Made by a program: the position numbers and the translations under genes
The notes under the pieces: model-generated
The model's database searches: none
What the model saw: the letters and a program-made list of their open reading frames with translations, nothing else
What the model was told of the DNA's origin: nothing
DNA from: Gammaproteobacteria bacterium
Lineage (GTDB): Bacteria > Pseudomonadota > Gammaproteobacteria > Granulosicoccales > Granulosicoccaceae
Direction of reading: 5' to 3'
Length of the DNA: 9,128 bases
Assembly: GCA_019634245.1 (NCBI GenBank)
Contig: JAHQVR010000161.1
Location: 1 to 9,128 of the forward strand
Part shown: one piece after another, positions 1 through 6,514 of the stretch
How positions within the stretch are numbered: position 1 is the stretch's first letter
Layout of the letters: every line of letters starts with the position of its first letter

Positions 1-1016
1 AAACCGTCGAAGACTATGAGAAAGTGTTGAGAGCATTTAAGACTCAAGACCCTAATGGCAACGGCATTGCCGACGAGGTTCCGTACTTCGCGCGCCAATG
101 GCCGGAACTTATTCGATTGGTAACGCTGTGGGACGGACGCTCATCTGGTTCTGACACCTATCACGATTTTATGGTGAACGACGGCAAAATCGAACACCCG
201 TATGCTGGTGAAGGCTACCGTGAAGGCATAAAGAATCTCGCGCGCTGGTATGCCGATGGTCTTGTCGATGCGGAAGTATTTACACGTGGCAGTTCAGCAC
301 GTGACTTTTTATTAAGTGAGAACCTTGGTGGTTCAACTCACGACTGGTTCGCCTCTACCTCGGGCTACAACCGATTGTCTTCTGAAATAGATGGTTTTGA
401 ATTTAAAGCCATGGCGCCGCCTGCGTCCATTAGCGGCAAGCGTATTGAGGAGCACCGTCGAATTCCGATTAAACCTGATGGCTGGGCTATTGGTGGTACG
501 AACAAGCACCCGGTTGAAACCATCAAGTACTTCGATTTCTGGTTTACCGAAGAAGGACGTCGTTTGGCGAACTTCGGGGTTGAAGGTCAGCAGTACGACA
601 TGGTGGATGGCAAGGCTATCTTTAAGCAGGAGTTTCTTGATCAGGGTCCGGTAAACCGTTCTTTGTATCAGGTTGGCTCGCAGCTGCAGGGTAGAGGTTA
701 CTTCCAGGACTACGACTATGAGATTCAGTGGTCAAATGAGTTTGCACTGGAAGGTATTGCCTTGTACGACGAAGGTGACTACCTGATCGATCAGTTCCTG
801 GGTGTCGCATTCAACGCAGACGAGCAAAGAGTGTATGACCGTTATTGGGGTTCCATTCGCGACTACATGCTCGAGCAACAGCAAGCCTGGGTACTGGGTA
901 GCGGTGATGTTGAAGCCGATTGGGACGAGTACATGGAGCAGCTCGACAAAAAAGGGCTGAACGATGTGCTTGCGGTAATGCAATCAGCGTACGAACGCCA
1001 GTATGGCGGGCAGTAA
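1..1016 (+). CDS. AlgQ-like ABC transporter sugar-binding protein, C-terminal part (5' end outside window)
   Basis: This is the extracytoplasmic solute-binding protein of an ABC importer, probably for alginate oligosaccharides. The frame is open from position 3 to the left edge, so the gene starts upstream and about 337 residues are visible; the roughly 500-residue length of the family implies that about a third is missing. At 48-77 the protein reads DPNGNGIADE, with Asp, Asn, Asn, Asp and Glu spaced as in the EF-hand-like calcium loop of the Sphingomonas alginate-binding proteins AlgQ1/AlgQ2. Related LipO/LplA-type binding proteins share this loop, so it alone does not prove the ligand. The rest is rich in Trp and Tyr, as expected for a sugar-binding cleft. 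The alginate assignment rests mainly on the PL15 lyase gene 85 bp downstream. A long hairpin follows the stop codon. Binding-protein family is secure; ligand is inferred. Confidence 0.8.
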   Translation, partial: TVEDYEKVLRAFKTQDPNGNGIADEVPYFARQWPELIRLVTLWDGRSSGSDTYHDFMVNDGKIEHPYAGEGYREGIKNLARWYADGLVDAEVFTRGSSARDFLLSENLGGSTHDWFASTSGYNRLSSEIDGFEFKAMAPPASISGKRIEEHRRIPIKPDGWAIGGTNKHPVETIKYFDFWFTEEGRRLANFGVEGQQYDMVDGKAIFKQEFLDQGPVNRSLYQVGSQLQGRGYFQDYDYEIQWSNEFALEGIALYDEGDYLIDQFLGVAFNADEQRVYDRYWGSIRDYMLEQQQAWVLGSGDVEADWDEYMEQLDKKGLNDVLAVMQSAYERQYGGQ

Positions 1017-1041
1017 GCGCAAGGCGATTACGTAGCGAAAA

Positions 1042-1077
1042 AGGAAGCGGGTGCTTGGTACCAAGCACTCGCTTCCT
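1042..1077 (+). repeat. 36-nt palindrome / RNA hairpin between the binding-protein and lyase genes
   Basis: Positions 1042-1077 form a continuous dyad centred on GGTACC (between 1059 and 1060). Every position pairs; the only non-Watson-Crick pair is a G-U wobble (1050 with 1069). As RNA it gives a stem of about 16 bp with a tetraloop. No T-run follows, so it is not a standard intrinsic terminator. Hairpins behind binding-protein genes commonly stabilise the upstream mRNA so that the binding protein is made in excess over downstream genes; that role is inferred here. A DNA operator for a dimeric regulator is the alternative. Confidence 0.85.
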
Positions 1078-1101
1078 GAATACGTCGGGAATAGCAAACA
1101 C

Positions 1102-3444
1102 ATGTTGCAACACAAAGAATCCAAAAAAGAGCCTGTGAAGCTGGACGAACCACGTGCCGGCAGATTGAATATTGGTTATAGCCCCGACCTGTCAACCGAA
1201 ATAACTGAAAACCCACCGCGCTTCACCTGGATGCCCGTCATCGAAGATGAGGCCTCATATATATTGCGAGTGTCAACGGATCCACAATTCGAAAACGCTG
1301 ACACAGAACAATTTACTGATATTTCGATAAACTTTTTCACACCAGACAAAGTGCTGGCACCGGGTACCTACTATTGGTCTTATGCCGTGTGGTCGGCAGA
1401 AGAACAAATGCCGAGTTCAACCTGGAGTCAGTCGAGGCAATTCACCATCACCAATGGATTGCCTGAAACGCCGATTCCCCAACGTGCTACTAGAGTGGAT
1501 TCTTTTCATCGTTCTCATCCGCGTTTGTGGTTGAACAATGACACCTTGAGTACCTTTGCCAATGACGTGTCGAAATCTGAAGAGCACTGTGGCTGGCAAG
1601 CTTTTTTTGAGAAATCGGTTAAACCGTGGACCGAACGCGACGTCATGAAAGAACCGTCAGGCTACCCGGAACATAAACGCGTTGCTTCGATTTGGCGACA
1701 AACCTACATCGATTGCCAGGAATTACTCTATGCAATACGTCACCTTGCAATAGCCGGTAAAGTAAAAAACGATACTGAGTTACTGGCAAGTGCAAAAGCC
1801 TGGCTGCTTGAAGCAGCTAACTGGGACCCCAATGGCACAACCGCACGAACTTACACTGACGAGTGGGCGTTTCGTGTGGCCTTAGCACTTGCGTGGGGGT
1901 ACGACTGGTTGTACGACGAACTCAATGAAAGTGAGCGCAAGGATGTGCAGCAGGCCTTGTTGCTGCGCACACGAGAGATTGCAGATCACATAATTTACAA
2001 CGCTCGCATTCAGCTTTTCCCTTACGACAGTCACGCTGTGCGTGCTGTCTCTGCGGTCTTGATACCTGCGTCCATTGCACTCCTACATGAAGAGGAAGAA
2101 GCAGAAGCGTGGCTTAACTATTCCATTGAATTTCTTGCCACGGTCTATTCGCCCTGGGGTGATTCAGACGGTGGCTGGGCTGAAGGCCCGCATTACTGGA
2201 TGACTGGCATTGCATACTTAGTTGATGCGGCGAATCTATTGAGAAACTACACCGACATCGATTTATATCAACGTCCGTTTTTCCAGAAAACAGGCGACTT
2301 CCCTGTTTTCACCAAACCACCTGATATACGTCGTGCCACCTTTGGTGATGACAGCACCATGGGCGACTTACCGTGTTTAAAACTTGGCTATAACGTTCGT
2401 CAGTTTGCCGGTGTAACTGGCAATGGCATTTATCAATGGTATTTTGAGGAAATTAAGCGAAATGATCCCGGTACCGAAATGGCTTTTTACAACTGGGGCT
2501 GGTGGGATTTAAATTTCGATGACATGGTGTATCGCCATGATTTTGCTGATGTTGAACCGGTTGCTCCATCGGATATACCGAAGCTGCGTGTTTTTAGCGG
2601 TATTGGCTGGGCAGCTATTCAGCATAATATGCATAAGCCCGATCAGCATATATCGTTTATTTTCAAGTCATCACCATTCGGTTCTATTAGTCACTCGCAT
2701 GGTGATCAAAACGCCTTTTGTCTCTCGGCTTTCGGAGAAGACCTTGCCATTCAGTCGGGCCACTACGTGGCATTTAACAGTTCCATGCACCAACTGTGGC
2801 GACGGCAGACACGATCGAAAAATGCCTTGTTGATCAATGGTCTTGGACAGTATGCAGACAAGGACAAATCCAGAACATTAAGTGCGACTGGCTTTATTTC
2901 CAATGCCGAACAACATGATGATCATATCTTTGTCTCGGGTGACGCCACTCTGGCGTATCAATCGCTGAATAAAGCGATATCGAAAGTGCAGCGCGATATC
3001 TATTTTGTATACAACGAGTACTTTGTCATTGTTGATACCGTGGATGCGGAAGAACCCGTTGACATAGACTGGCGATTGCACGCCAACGGACCCATGCAGT
3101 TGGGCGATTCAACATTCCGTTATAGCGGCGACAAAGCCGGATTCTATGGACAAGTTATCTGGTCTGAAGCAGGACCGGGGCAGCTGACTCAAAAAACCGG
3201 ATTCGAGGATGTTGACCCCGTGGATTATGAAGGGCTACCCGAAAGCACGTGTCTTAACGTTCGTTTTCCTCGTGCTGCACGACATCGAATAGCTGTGTTG
3301 TTAGTGCCTTACCCTGTCGACACGCCCAAGCGAATATTCAATTTTCTTGATGATCAAGGGTATGACTGCGATCTGTACTTTTCCGATGCCGACGAGAGAA
3401 GCTTCAGAATCGTTATACCCAAGTCGTTTCATGTTGGTCGCTGA
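1102..3444 (+). CDS. Exolytic oligoalginate lyase, polysaccharide lyase family 15
   Basis: The enzyme cleaves alginate oligosaccharides by beta-elimination, releasing unsaturated monouronate. The 780-residue protein is collinear with the Agrobacterium exolyase Atu3025 (about 776 aa, compared from memory). Numbered from the ATG at 1102, its residues fall on the active-site positions reported there: Arg199, His311 and Arg314 (DSHAVR), Tyr365 (EGPHYW), Trp467 (GWWDLN) and His531 (SHSHGDQN). Order of domains: a small N-terminal beta domain (about 10-120), an alpha/alpha toroid (about 140-470) and a heparinase II/III-like beta-sandwich (about 490-780). There is no signal peptide, so it acts in the cytoplasm on imported substrate. 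The start at 1102 is preferred over an in-frame GTG at 1051, which lies inside the hairpin and would add 17 unrelated residues. Its Shine-Dalgarno site is weak. Family PL15 also contains heparin/heparan-sulfate exolyases, but the N-terminal match is to the alginate type. Confidence 0.93.
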   Translation: MLQHKESKKEPVKLDEPRAGRLNIGYSPDLSTEITENPPRFTWMPVIEDEASYILRVSTDPQFENADTEQFTDISINFFTPDKVLAPGTYYWSYAVWSAEEQMPSSTWSQSRQFTITNGLPETPIPQRATRVDSFHRSHPRLWLNNDTLSTFANDVSKSEEHCGWQAFFEKSVKPWTERDVMKEPSGYPEHKRVASIWRQTYIDCQELLYAIRHLAIAGKVKNDTELLASAKAWLLEAANWDPNGTTARTYTDEWAFRVALALAWGYDWLYDELNESERKDVQQALLLRTREIADHIIYNARIQLFPYDSHAVRAVSAVLIPASIALLHEEEEAEAWLNYSIEFLATVYSPWGDSDGGWAEGPHYWMTGIAYLVDAANLLRNYTDIDLYQRPFFQKTGDFPVFTKPPDIRRATFGDDSTMGDLPCLKLGYNVRQFAGVTGNGIYQWYFEEIKRNDPGTEMAFYNWGWWDLNFDDMVYRHDFADVEPVAPSDIPKLRVFSGIGWAAIQHNMHKPDQHISFIFKSSPFGSISHSHGDQNAFCLSAFGEDLAIQSGHYVAFNSSMHQLWRRQTRSKNALLINGLGQYADKDKSRTLSATGFISNAEQHDDHIFVSGDATLAYQSLNKAISKVQRDIYFVYNEYFVIVDTVDAEEPVDIDWRLHANGPMQLGDSTFRYSGDKAGFYGQVIWSEAGPGQLTQKTGFEDVDPVDYEGLPESTCLNVRFPRAARHRIAVLLVPYPVDTPKRIFNFLDDQGYDCDLYFSDADERSFRIVIPKSFHVGR

Positions 3445-3476
3445 CCAGCCACAATTAACCGAACAATCAGAACAAT

Positions 3477-3481
3477 AGGAG
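3477..3481 (+). promoter_or_regulatory. Ribosome binding site of the SDR gene
   Basis: AGGAG lies 7 nt before the ATG at 3489. It decides the start in favour of this ATG over a TTG at 3486, one codon upstream. Confidence 0.8.
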
Positions 3482-3488
3482 TATCTTG

Positions 3489-4229
3489 ATGAATCTGTCT
3501 GGAAAAACCGCAATCGTGACCGGCGGTGGCCGGGACATTGGGCGTGCATGTGCCATTCGGCTTGCACAAGCAGGCGCCAACGTTGCCATCAACTATCACG
3601 CTTCTGCAAGCGGTGCAGACAGTGCGGTGGCAGAAATTGGTAGCGAGCGAGCATTCGCTATGCAAGGGGATATGACGGCTGAGGCCGAGGTGAAAGCCTT
3701 TATTGAAAAAGCCGCGTCAACGTTTGGTGGAATTGACATAGTTGTACATGTTACAGGTGGACTTGTTGAGCGTGTCCCAATGAGAGACATGTCCCTTGCA
3801 CACTTTCACACAGTAATGGACTTGAACTTAACGTCGAATTTTCTGGTGGTACGAGAGGCCGTTGCCCACATGAGTAATGGAGGCGCAATCGTTAACCTTG
3901 CATCACAAGCAGGTCGGGATGGTGGAGGTCCTGGTGCAGGCATTTATGCAGCTTCAAAAGGTGCCGTTATGACGATGACACGCGCAATGGCAAAGGAATT
4001 TGGCCCTGACATTCGCGTGAATGCTTTGTGTCCGGGCATGATCGATACAGACTTTCATAATAACTTTACGAAAGATGAAGTCAGAATAAATGTTGCTAAT
4101 GCAACGCCTCTAAAACGCGAAGGTACGTCGGAGGACTGCGCGAATCTTGTCGCTTATTTGGCATCTGACGAAGCTGCATTCGTTACGGGCGCCTGTGTCG
4201 ATATCAACGGCGGGCTGGCGTTTTCGTAG
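3489..4229 (+). CDS. Short-chain dehydrogenase, probable DEH (4-deoxy-L-erythro-5-hexoseulose uronate) reductase
   Basis: This is a classical SDR of 246 residues with a Rossmann fold. It is expected to reduce DEH, the keto-uronate made from alginate, to 2-keto-3-deoxygluconate using NAD(P)H. Visible motifs are the cofactor loop TGGGRDIG (11-18), structural Asn113 (MDLNL), catalytic Ser139, Tyr153 and Lys157 (YAASK), PG at 182-183 and the C-terminal INGG. The segments [15 protein letters not shown] and [10 protein letters not shown] resemble the Sphingomonas DEH reductase A1-R as I recall it, which supports the substrate beyond context. The usual NNAG motif is changed to HVTG (87-90). The gene starts 44 nt after the lyase stop and ends 8 nt before the GH88 start, so the three form one transcription unit. 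A KduD-like dehydrogenase on a related uronate is the main alternative. Cofactor preference cannot be read with confidence. Confidence 0.75.
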   Translation: MNLSGKTAIVTGGGRDIGRACAIRLAQAGANVAINYHASASGADSAVAEIGSERAFAMQGDMTAEAEVKAFIEKAASTFGGIDIVVHVTGGLVERVPMRDMSLAHFHTVMDLNLTSNFLVVREAVAHMSNGGAIVNLASQAGRDGGGPGAGIYAASKGAVMTMTRAMAKEFGPDIRVNALCPGMIDTDFHNNFTKDEVRINVANATPLKREGTSEDCANLVAYLASDEAAFVTGACVDINGGLAFS

Positions 4230-4237
4230 AAGCCGAT

Positions 4238-5449
4238 ATGGAGCTCAAACAAGACAGTGACAATTTTGTCTCGTATGAAGCATTAGAGTTGTACCAGCCA
4301 CCAACGGCCCATCGCCCGCTGTTCCAGCAAGCGCTCGACCGAGCAGTGGCCAAAGTCACCGCTCTAGTGCCGGTGTTCGGATTGCGTAATCCTCGAATGG
4401 GCATACCCGGAACGAATCGTTATGCGTTCTGTATACCGGATGAATGGGTTGCAAGCTTTTGGTGTGGTCAGATGTGGCTTGCTTACTCGCTAACAGGTGA
4501 TAATCGTTTGTGCAACAGCGCTCGCATGCGCTGGGACTACTTCAATACGGTACTCGAGTACCCTCGTTGGCATGACCATGATTTAGGGTTTTTGTTTTCA
4601 CTGTCGGCTGTTGCCGATTACAGTCTTACCGGCAGTAAAGACGCTCGCAAGATGGCACTGCGGGCAGCTGACTTTCTCGCTGCACGCTGGCGACAGCCTA
4701 TGCCATTCGTTATGTGCTGGAACCCGATGCTGCGCGATGAGAAAGCATTCAGAGAGAAAAAAACGGGTACGTTGAACATAGACAGTATGCAGGCTATGTC
4801 ACTGCTATTTTGGGCCTCGCGAGTGAGCGGCCAAAGTTCTTTCGCCGATATTGCGAATATGCATTTGCAAACCAGCAAACAATACCTTGTGCGTGAGGAT
4901 TTCAGTTCTTACCATGCGTATGAATTTAACCCGCGTACTGGCGAACCCATAGGTGGTTTCACTCATCAAGGTCTACATGACAAGAGTTGTTGGTCGCGTG
5001 GACAAGCCTGGGCTATTCATGGCTTTGCGCAGGCTTACATGTACACGGGTATACCAGAGTATCGCGATACAGCTGCACAATTAACAGATTATATTGCGGC
5101 TCGACTACCGGATGATGGTGTGCCATTGTGGGATTACAACCTGACATCAGAGCATACGCCGTACAGAGATTCTTCTGCCGGTGCTATCACCGCTGCGGGC
5201 ATATACACGCTTGCAAGATGTTTTGGTGAGGGTGAAGAGGGAGATCGGTACACTGCCATAGCTGACAAAATGCTGCATGGCTTGGTATCGCATTGTGATA
5301 TCTCTGACGATGATACTGCCGAAGGCTTACTAAAAGAGGGTGCGGCGTTTGTTGGCCTGAAGCGGTCTAATACGATGTTGCCTTATGGTGATTATTATTA
5401 CCTTGAAGCACTAATGCGAGCTGTTGGTCATAGTCAGTTTTTTTGGTGA
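4238..5449 (+). CDS. GH88 unsaturated glucuronyl hydrolase (UGL-like)
   Basis: GH88 enzymes hydrate the 4,5 double bond of a non-reducing-end unsaturated uronic acid, which releases it as an open keto-uronate. The 403-residue protein fits the family's alpha6/alpha6 barrel and has no signal peptide, so it is cytoplasmic. Residues match those described for the Bacillus sp. GL1 enzyme: Asp115 (HDHDLGF) for Asp88, Asp182 (NIDSMQ) for catalytic Asp149, His226 for His193, Gln244 (THQG) for Gln211, and Trp252, Arg254 and Trp258 (WSRGQAW) for Trp219, Arg221 and Trp225. From Asp182 on the offset is a constant 33 residues, a strong internal check. It begins 8 nt after the SDR stop with only a weak Shine-Dalgarno, suggesting translational coupling. 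Known GH88 substrates come from glycosaminoglycans, xanthan or gellan; its role beside an alginate lyase is not explained by the known pathway. GH105 is a less likely alternative. Confidence 0.88.
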   Translation: MELKQDSDNFVSYEALELYQPPTAHRPLFQQALDRAVAKVTALVPVFGLRNPRMGIPGTNRYAFCIPDEWVASFWCGQMWLAYSLTGDNRLCNSARMRWDYFNTVLEYPRWHDHDLGFLFSLSAVADYSLTGSKDARKMALRAADFLAARWRQPMPFVMCWNPMLRDEKAFREKKTGTLNIDSMQAMSLLFWASRVSGQSSFADIANMHLQTSKQYLVREDFSSYHAYEFNPRTGEPIGGFTHQGLHDKSCWSRGQAWAIHGFAQAYMYTGIPEYRDTAAQLTDYIAARLPDDGVPLWDYNLTSEHTPYRDSSAGAITAAGIYTLARCFGEGEEGDRYTAIADKMLHGLVSHCDISDDDTAEGLLKEGAAFVGLKRSNTMLPYGDYYYLEALMRAVGHSQFFW

Positions 5450-5457
5450 GTTCGTAG

Positions 5458-5505
5458 TTGTACTTGAAGGTGTGCACAAAGGTGTACTTGAAGTTGCACT
5501 TGAAG
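5458..5505 (+). repeat. Four-unit 12-bp tandem repeat between the GH88 and kdgF genes
   Basis: Four contiguous 12-mers in exact phase: TTGTACTTGAAG (5458), GTGTGCACAAAG (5470), GTGTACTTGAAG (5482) and TTGCACTTGAAG (5494). Units 1, 3 and 4 are nearly identical; unit 2 has diverged in its centre and contains the palindrome GTGCAC. The array starts 8 bp after the GH88 stop and is not in the GH88 frame. It could be a slippage product or a set of binding sites; nothing in the sequence decides. Confidence 0.8.
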
Positions 5506-5558
5506 CCTTCATTTAGAAGATAGCTCGATAGAATAAACACACCCATTGGCGTGAATAT

Positions 5559-5562
5559 GGAG
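5559..5562 (+). promoter_or_regulatory. Ribosome binding site of kdgF
   Basis: GGAG lies 10 nt before the GTG at 5573, somewhat far but usable. The next in-frame codon barrier upstream is a stop at 5552, and no ATG or TTG start lies between, so GTG is the only reasonable start. Confidence 0.5.
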
Positions 5563-5572
5563 TATAAAAATT

Positions 5573-5887
5573 GTGACTGATTTTCCTGTAGTTGAATCTG
5601 ATCCTTATGTGACAAGGCAAGTGCTGGCTGATCATCCTGATTTAATGGTGGTTGAATTTCGTTTTGCTGAAAAAGGAGCAGAAGGCAAATTGCACCATCA
5701 CCCCCATATCCAATCTACTTATGTGAAATCTGGCCGTTTTGAGTTTTCAGTTGATGGTGAGAAAACCATAGTAAAAGCTGGTGATAGCTTTGTTATACCG
5801 AGTAATGTTGTTCACGGCTGCGTCTGTTTGGAGCCAGGAGAGCTTATAGACAGCTTCACGCCACGACGTGACGATTTTCTGGTGTAG
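5573..5887 (+). CDS. kdgF: KdgF-type cupin, unsaturated uronate to linear keto-uronate conversion
   Basis: KdgF speeds the opening of 4,5-unsaturated monouronates from pectin or alginate into the linear keto form, here DEH, the substrate of the SDR at 3489. The 104-residue protein is a single small cupin barrel. Metal-binding candidates are His41 and His43 (LHHHPHIQ), Gln47 and His81 (PSNVVHG). Near the C-terminus Asp93, Phe95 and Arg99 (DSFTPRRDDF) keep the D-x-F-x-x-x-R pattern described as functionally important in KdgF. It has no signal peptide. The gene starts with GTG. It is separated from GH88 by 123 bp holding a tandem repeat, so it may be read through or have its own promoter; I found no convincing one. 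The cupin fold is certain; the KdgF assignment rests on both motif and context. Confidence 0.88.
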   Translation: MTDFPVVESDPYVTRQVLADHPDLMVVEFRFAEKGAEGKLHHHPHIQSTYVKSGRFEFSVDGEKTIVKAGDSFVIPSNVVHGCVCLEPGELIDSFTPRRDDFLV

Positions 5888-5893
5888 TTCTAT

Positions 5894-5914
5894 TCACCGG
5901 AGCTTTTCTGGTGA
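5894..5914 (+). repeat. Small inverted repeat after kdgF
   Basis: TCACCGG (5894-5900) can pair with CTGGTGA (5908-5914), a 7-bp stem with one G-U pair and a 7-nt loop. It starts 6 nt after the kdgF stop. No T-run follows, so at most it is a weak pause or stabilising hairpin. Confidence 0.35.
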
Positions 5915-5968
5915 TGAATCCGTTGTACCGTTTTGCTAAGGTTTCCACTTCAATGTAAAGTGCCTCGT

Positions 5969-6340
5969 ATGAGGCAATTTCTGGCAATTGGTATTTTGGC
6001 GTTTCCTTTTTGCGCTATGGCGAATTGGTCTGAATATGCTGTTCAGCCTAATGGCGATGTTCATTTTTTCGATTCGTCTAGAATAGAACGACAAGGCAAC
6101 GTTGTTACTGTCTGGACTCGGGTACGATACAAAACCTCGATCATGGCGGCGTCAAGCTATCAAAGTCGAGTTCGAATTAATTGCGTTGATAAATCAGAAG
6201 CCATAGTGCAAAGCACTTTCTTTTCCGATCGCGAATGGGAAAAACCTGCAATGGCCACTAACAAAAACGCGAAACCGGCAGTCCCTGTTCAAGATAAATC
6301 GCCAAGCGCTCGCCTGATGAATTTAGTGTGTGGTCTCTGA
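5969..6340 (+). CDS. Small secreted protein, surface-adhesin-E-like
   Basis: This is a 123-residue protein with a clear Sec signal peptide: MRQ, a hydrophobic stretch (4-15) and an AMA cleavage site before Asn19. The mature part has the layout of the small adhesin-E-type domain found in many proteobacteria: an early Trp, FFDSSRI, GNVVTVWTRVRY, a central Cys72 after a beta strand (RVRINC) and Cys121 near the C-terminus, which probably form a disulfide. A Lys/Ala/Pro-rich linker (about 97-113) separates the two. The ATG at 5969 is chosen because it puts the signal peptide at the very N-terminus; upstream codons add a non-hydrophobic leader. Its Shine-Dalgarno is poor. It follows kdgF by 81 bp but has no evident link to uronate metabolism. 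The family name comes from one characterised adhesin and does not establish an adhesive role here. Confidence 0.6.
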   Translation: MRQFLAIGILAFPFCAMANWSEYAVQPNGDVHFFDSSRIERQGNVVTVWTRVRYKTSIMAASSYQSRVRINCVDKSEAIVQSTFFSDREWEKPAMATNKNAKPAVPVQDKSPSARLMNLVCGL

Positions 6341-6346
6341 TTGAAT

Positions 6347-6424
6347 CGCGCGTGATTAAATCGGCGCGTGATAGAGTTTCAAGTGATTGAGTTGCAAGTG
6401 ATTGAATAGCTCGTACTTGAATGG
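6347..6424 (+). repeat. Degenerate 15-bp tandem array
   Basis: Five units share a core at 6352, 6368, 6383, 6398 and 6413, a period of 15-16 bp. The core is GTGAT in the first four units and GTACT in the last. Units 3 and 4 share the 11-mer CAAGTGATTGA (6380 and 6395); units 1 and 2 share GCGCGTGAT (6348 and 6364). The stretch is interrupted by stops and looks non-coding. It lies just after the adhesin-E-like gene and before a hairpin. Confidence 0.65.
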
Positions 6425-6428
6425 CGTG

Positions 6429-6465
6429 GTCCACTCGCGCTGAAGTGTTTTCAGCGCGAATGGAC
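6429..6465. terminator. Strong hairpin between convergent genes, possible bidirectional terminator
   Basis: GTCCACTCGCGCTGAA (6429-6444) pairs with TTCAGCGCGAATGGAC (6450-6465): 16 bp with one C-A mismatch and a 5-nt loop. It lies between the + strand genes ending at 6340 and the - strand gene ending at 6515, where a shared terminator is expected. Neither side has a T-run, so it may act with Rho or as a 3'-end stabiliser rather than as an intrinsic terminator. Confidence 0.55.
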
Positions 6466-6514
6466 GTGCTGCGAATTAACGTACTGAATTAAATTGAAAG
6501 CACCTTTGCCTTAT

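Noticed and set aside
1051..1101. GTG start giving a 797-residue lyase
   Set aside because: The GTG is within the palindrome's stem, there is no Shine-Dalgarno before it, and the extra 17 residues break the numbering match to Atu3025.
3445..3488. Separate promoter for the SDR gene
   Set aside because: The 44-nt gap shows only a Shine-Dalgarno site and no promoter-like pair, consistent with one operon.
5437..5444. T-run at the end of the GH88 gene as an intrinsic terminator
   Set aside because: No stable hairpin lies directly before it and it encodes the terminal Phe-Phe-Trp of the enzyme.
5507..5534. Promoter before kdgF (TAGAAT at 5529)
   Set aside because: The -10-like hexamer is good but the matching -35 region (CTTCAT) is poor; not strong enough to annotate.
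5557..5580. Seven-codon ORF (ATG at 5557) overlapping the kdgF start, as a leader peptide
   Set aside because: It is very short, has no codon pattern of known attenuators, and its ATG overlaps the kdgF Shine-Dalgarno.
5367..5615. 82-codon frame on the - strand over the 12-bp repeat
   Set aside because: It overlaps the ends of two well-supported genes, has no recognisable domain, and its repetitive part is just the tandem repeat read backwards.
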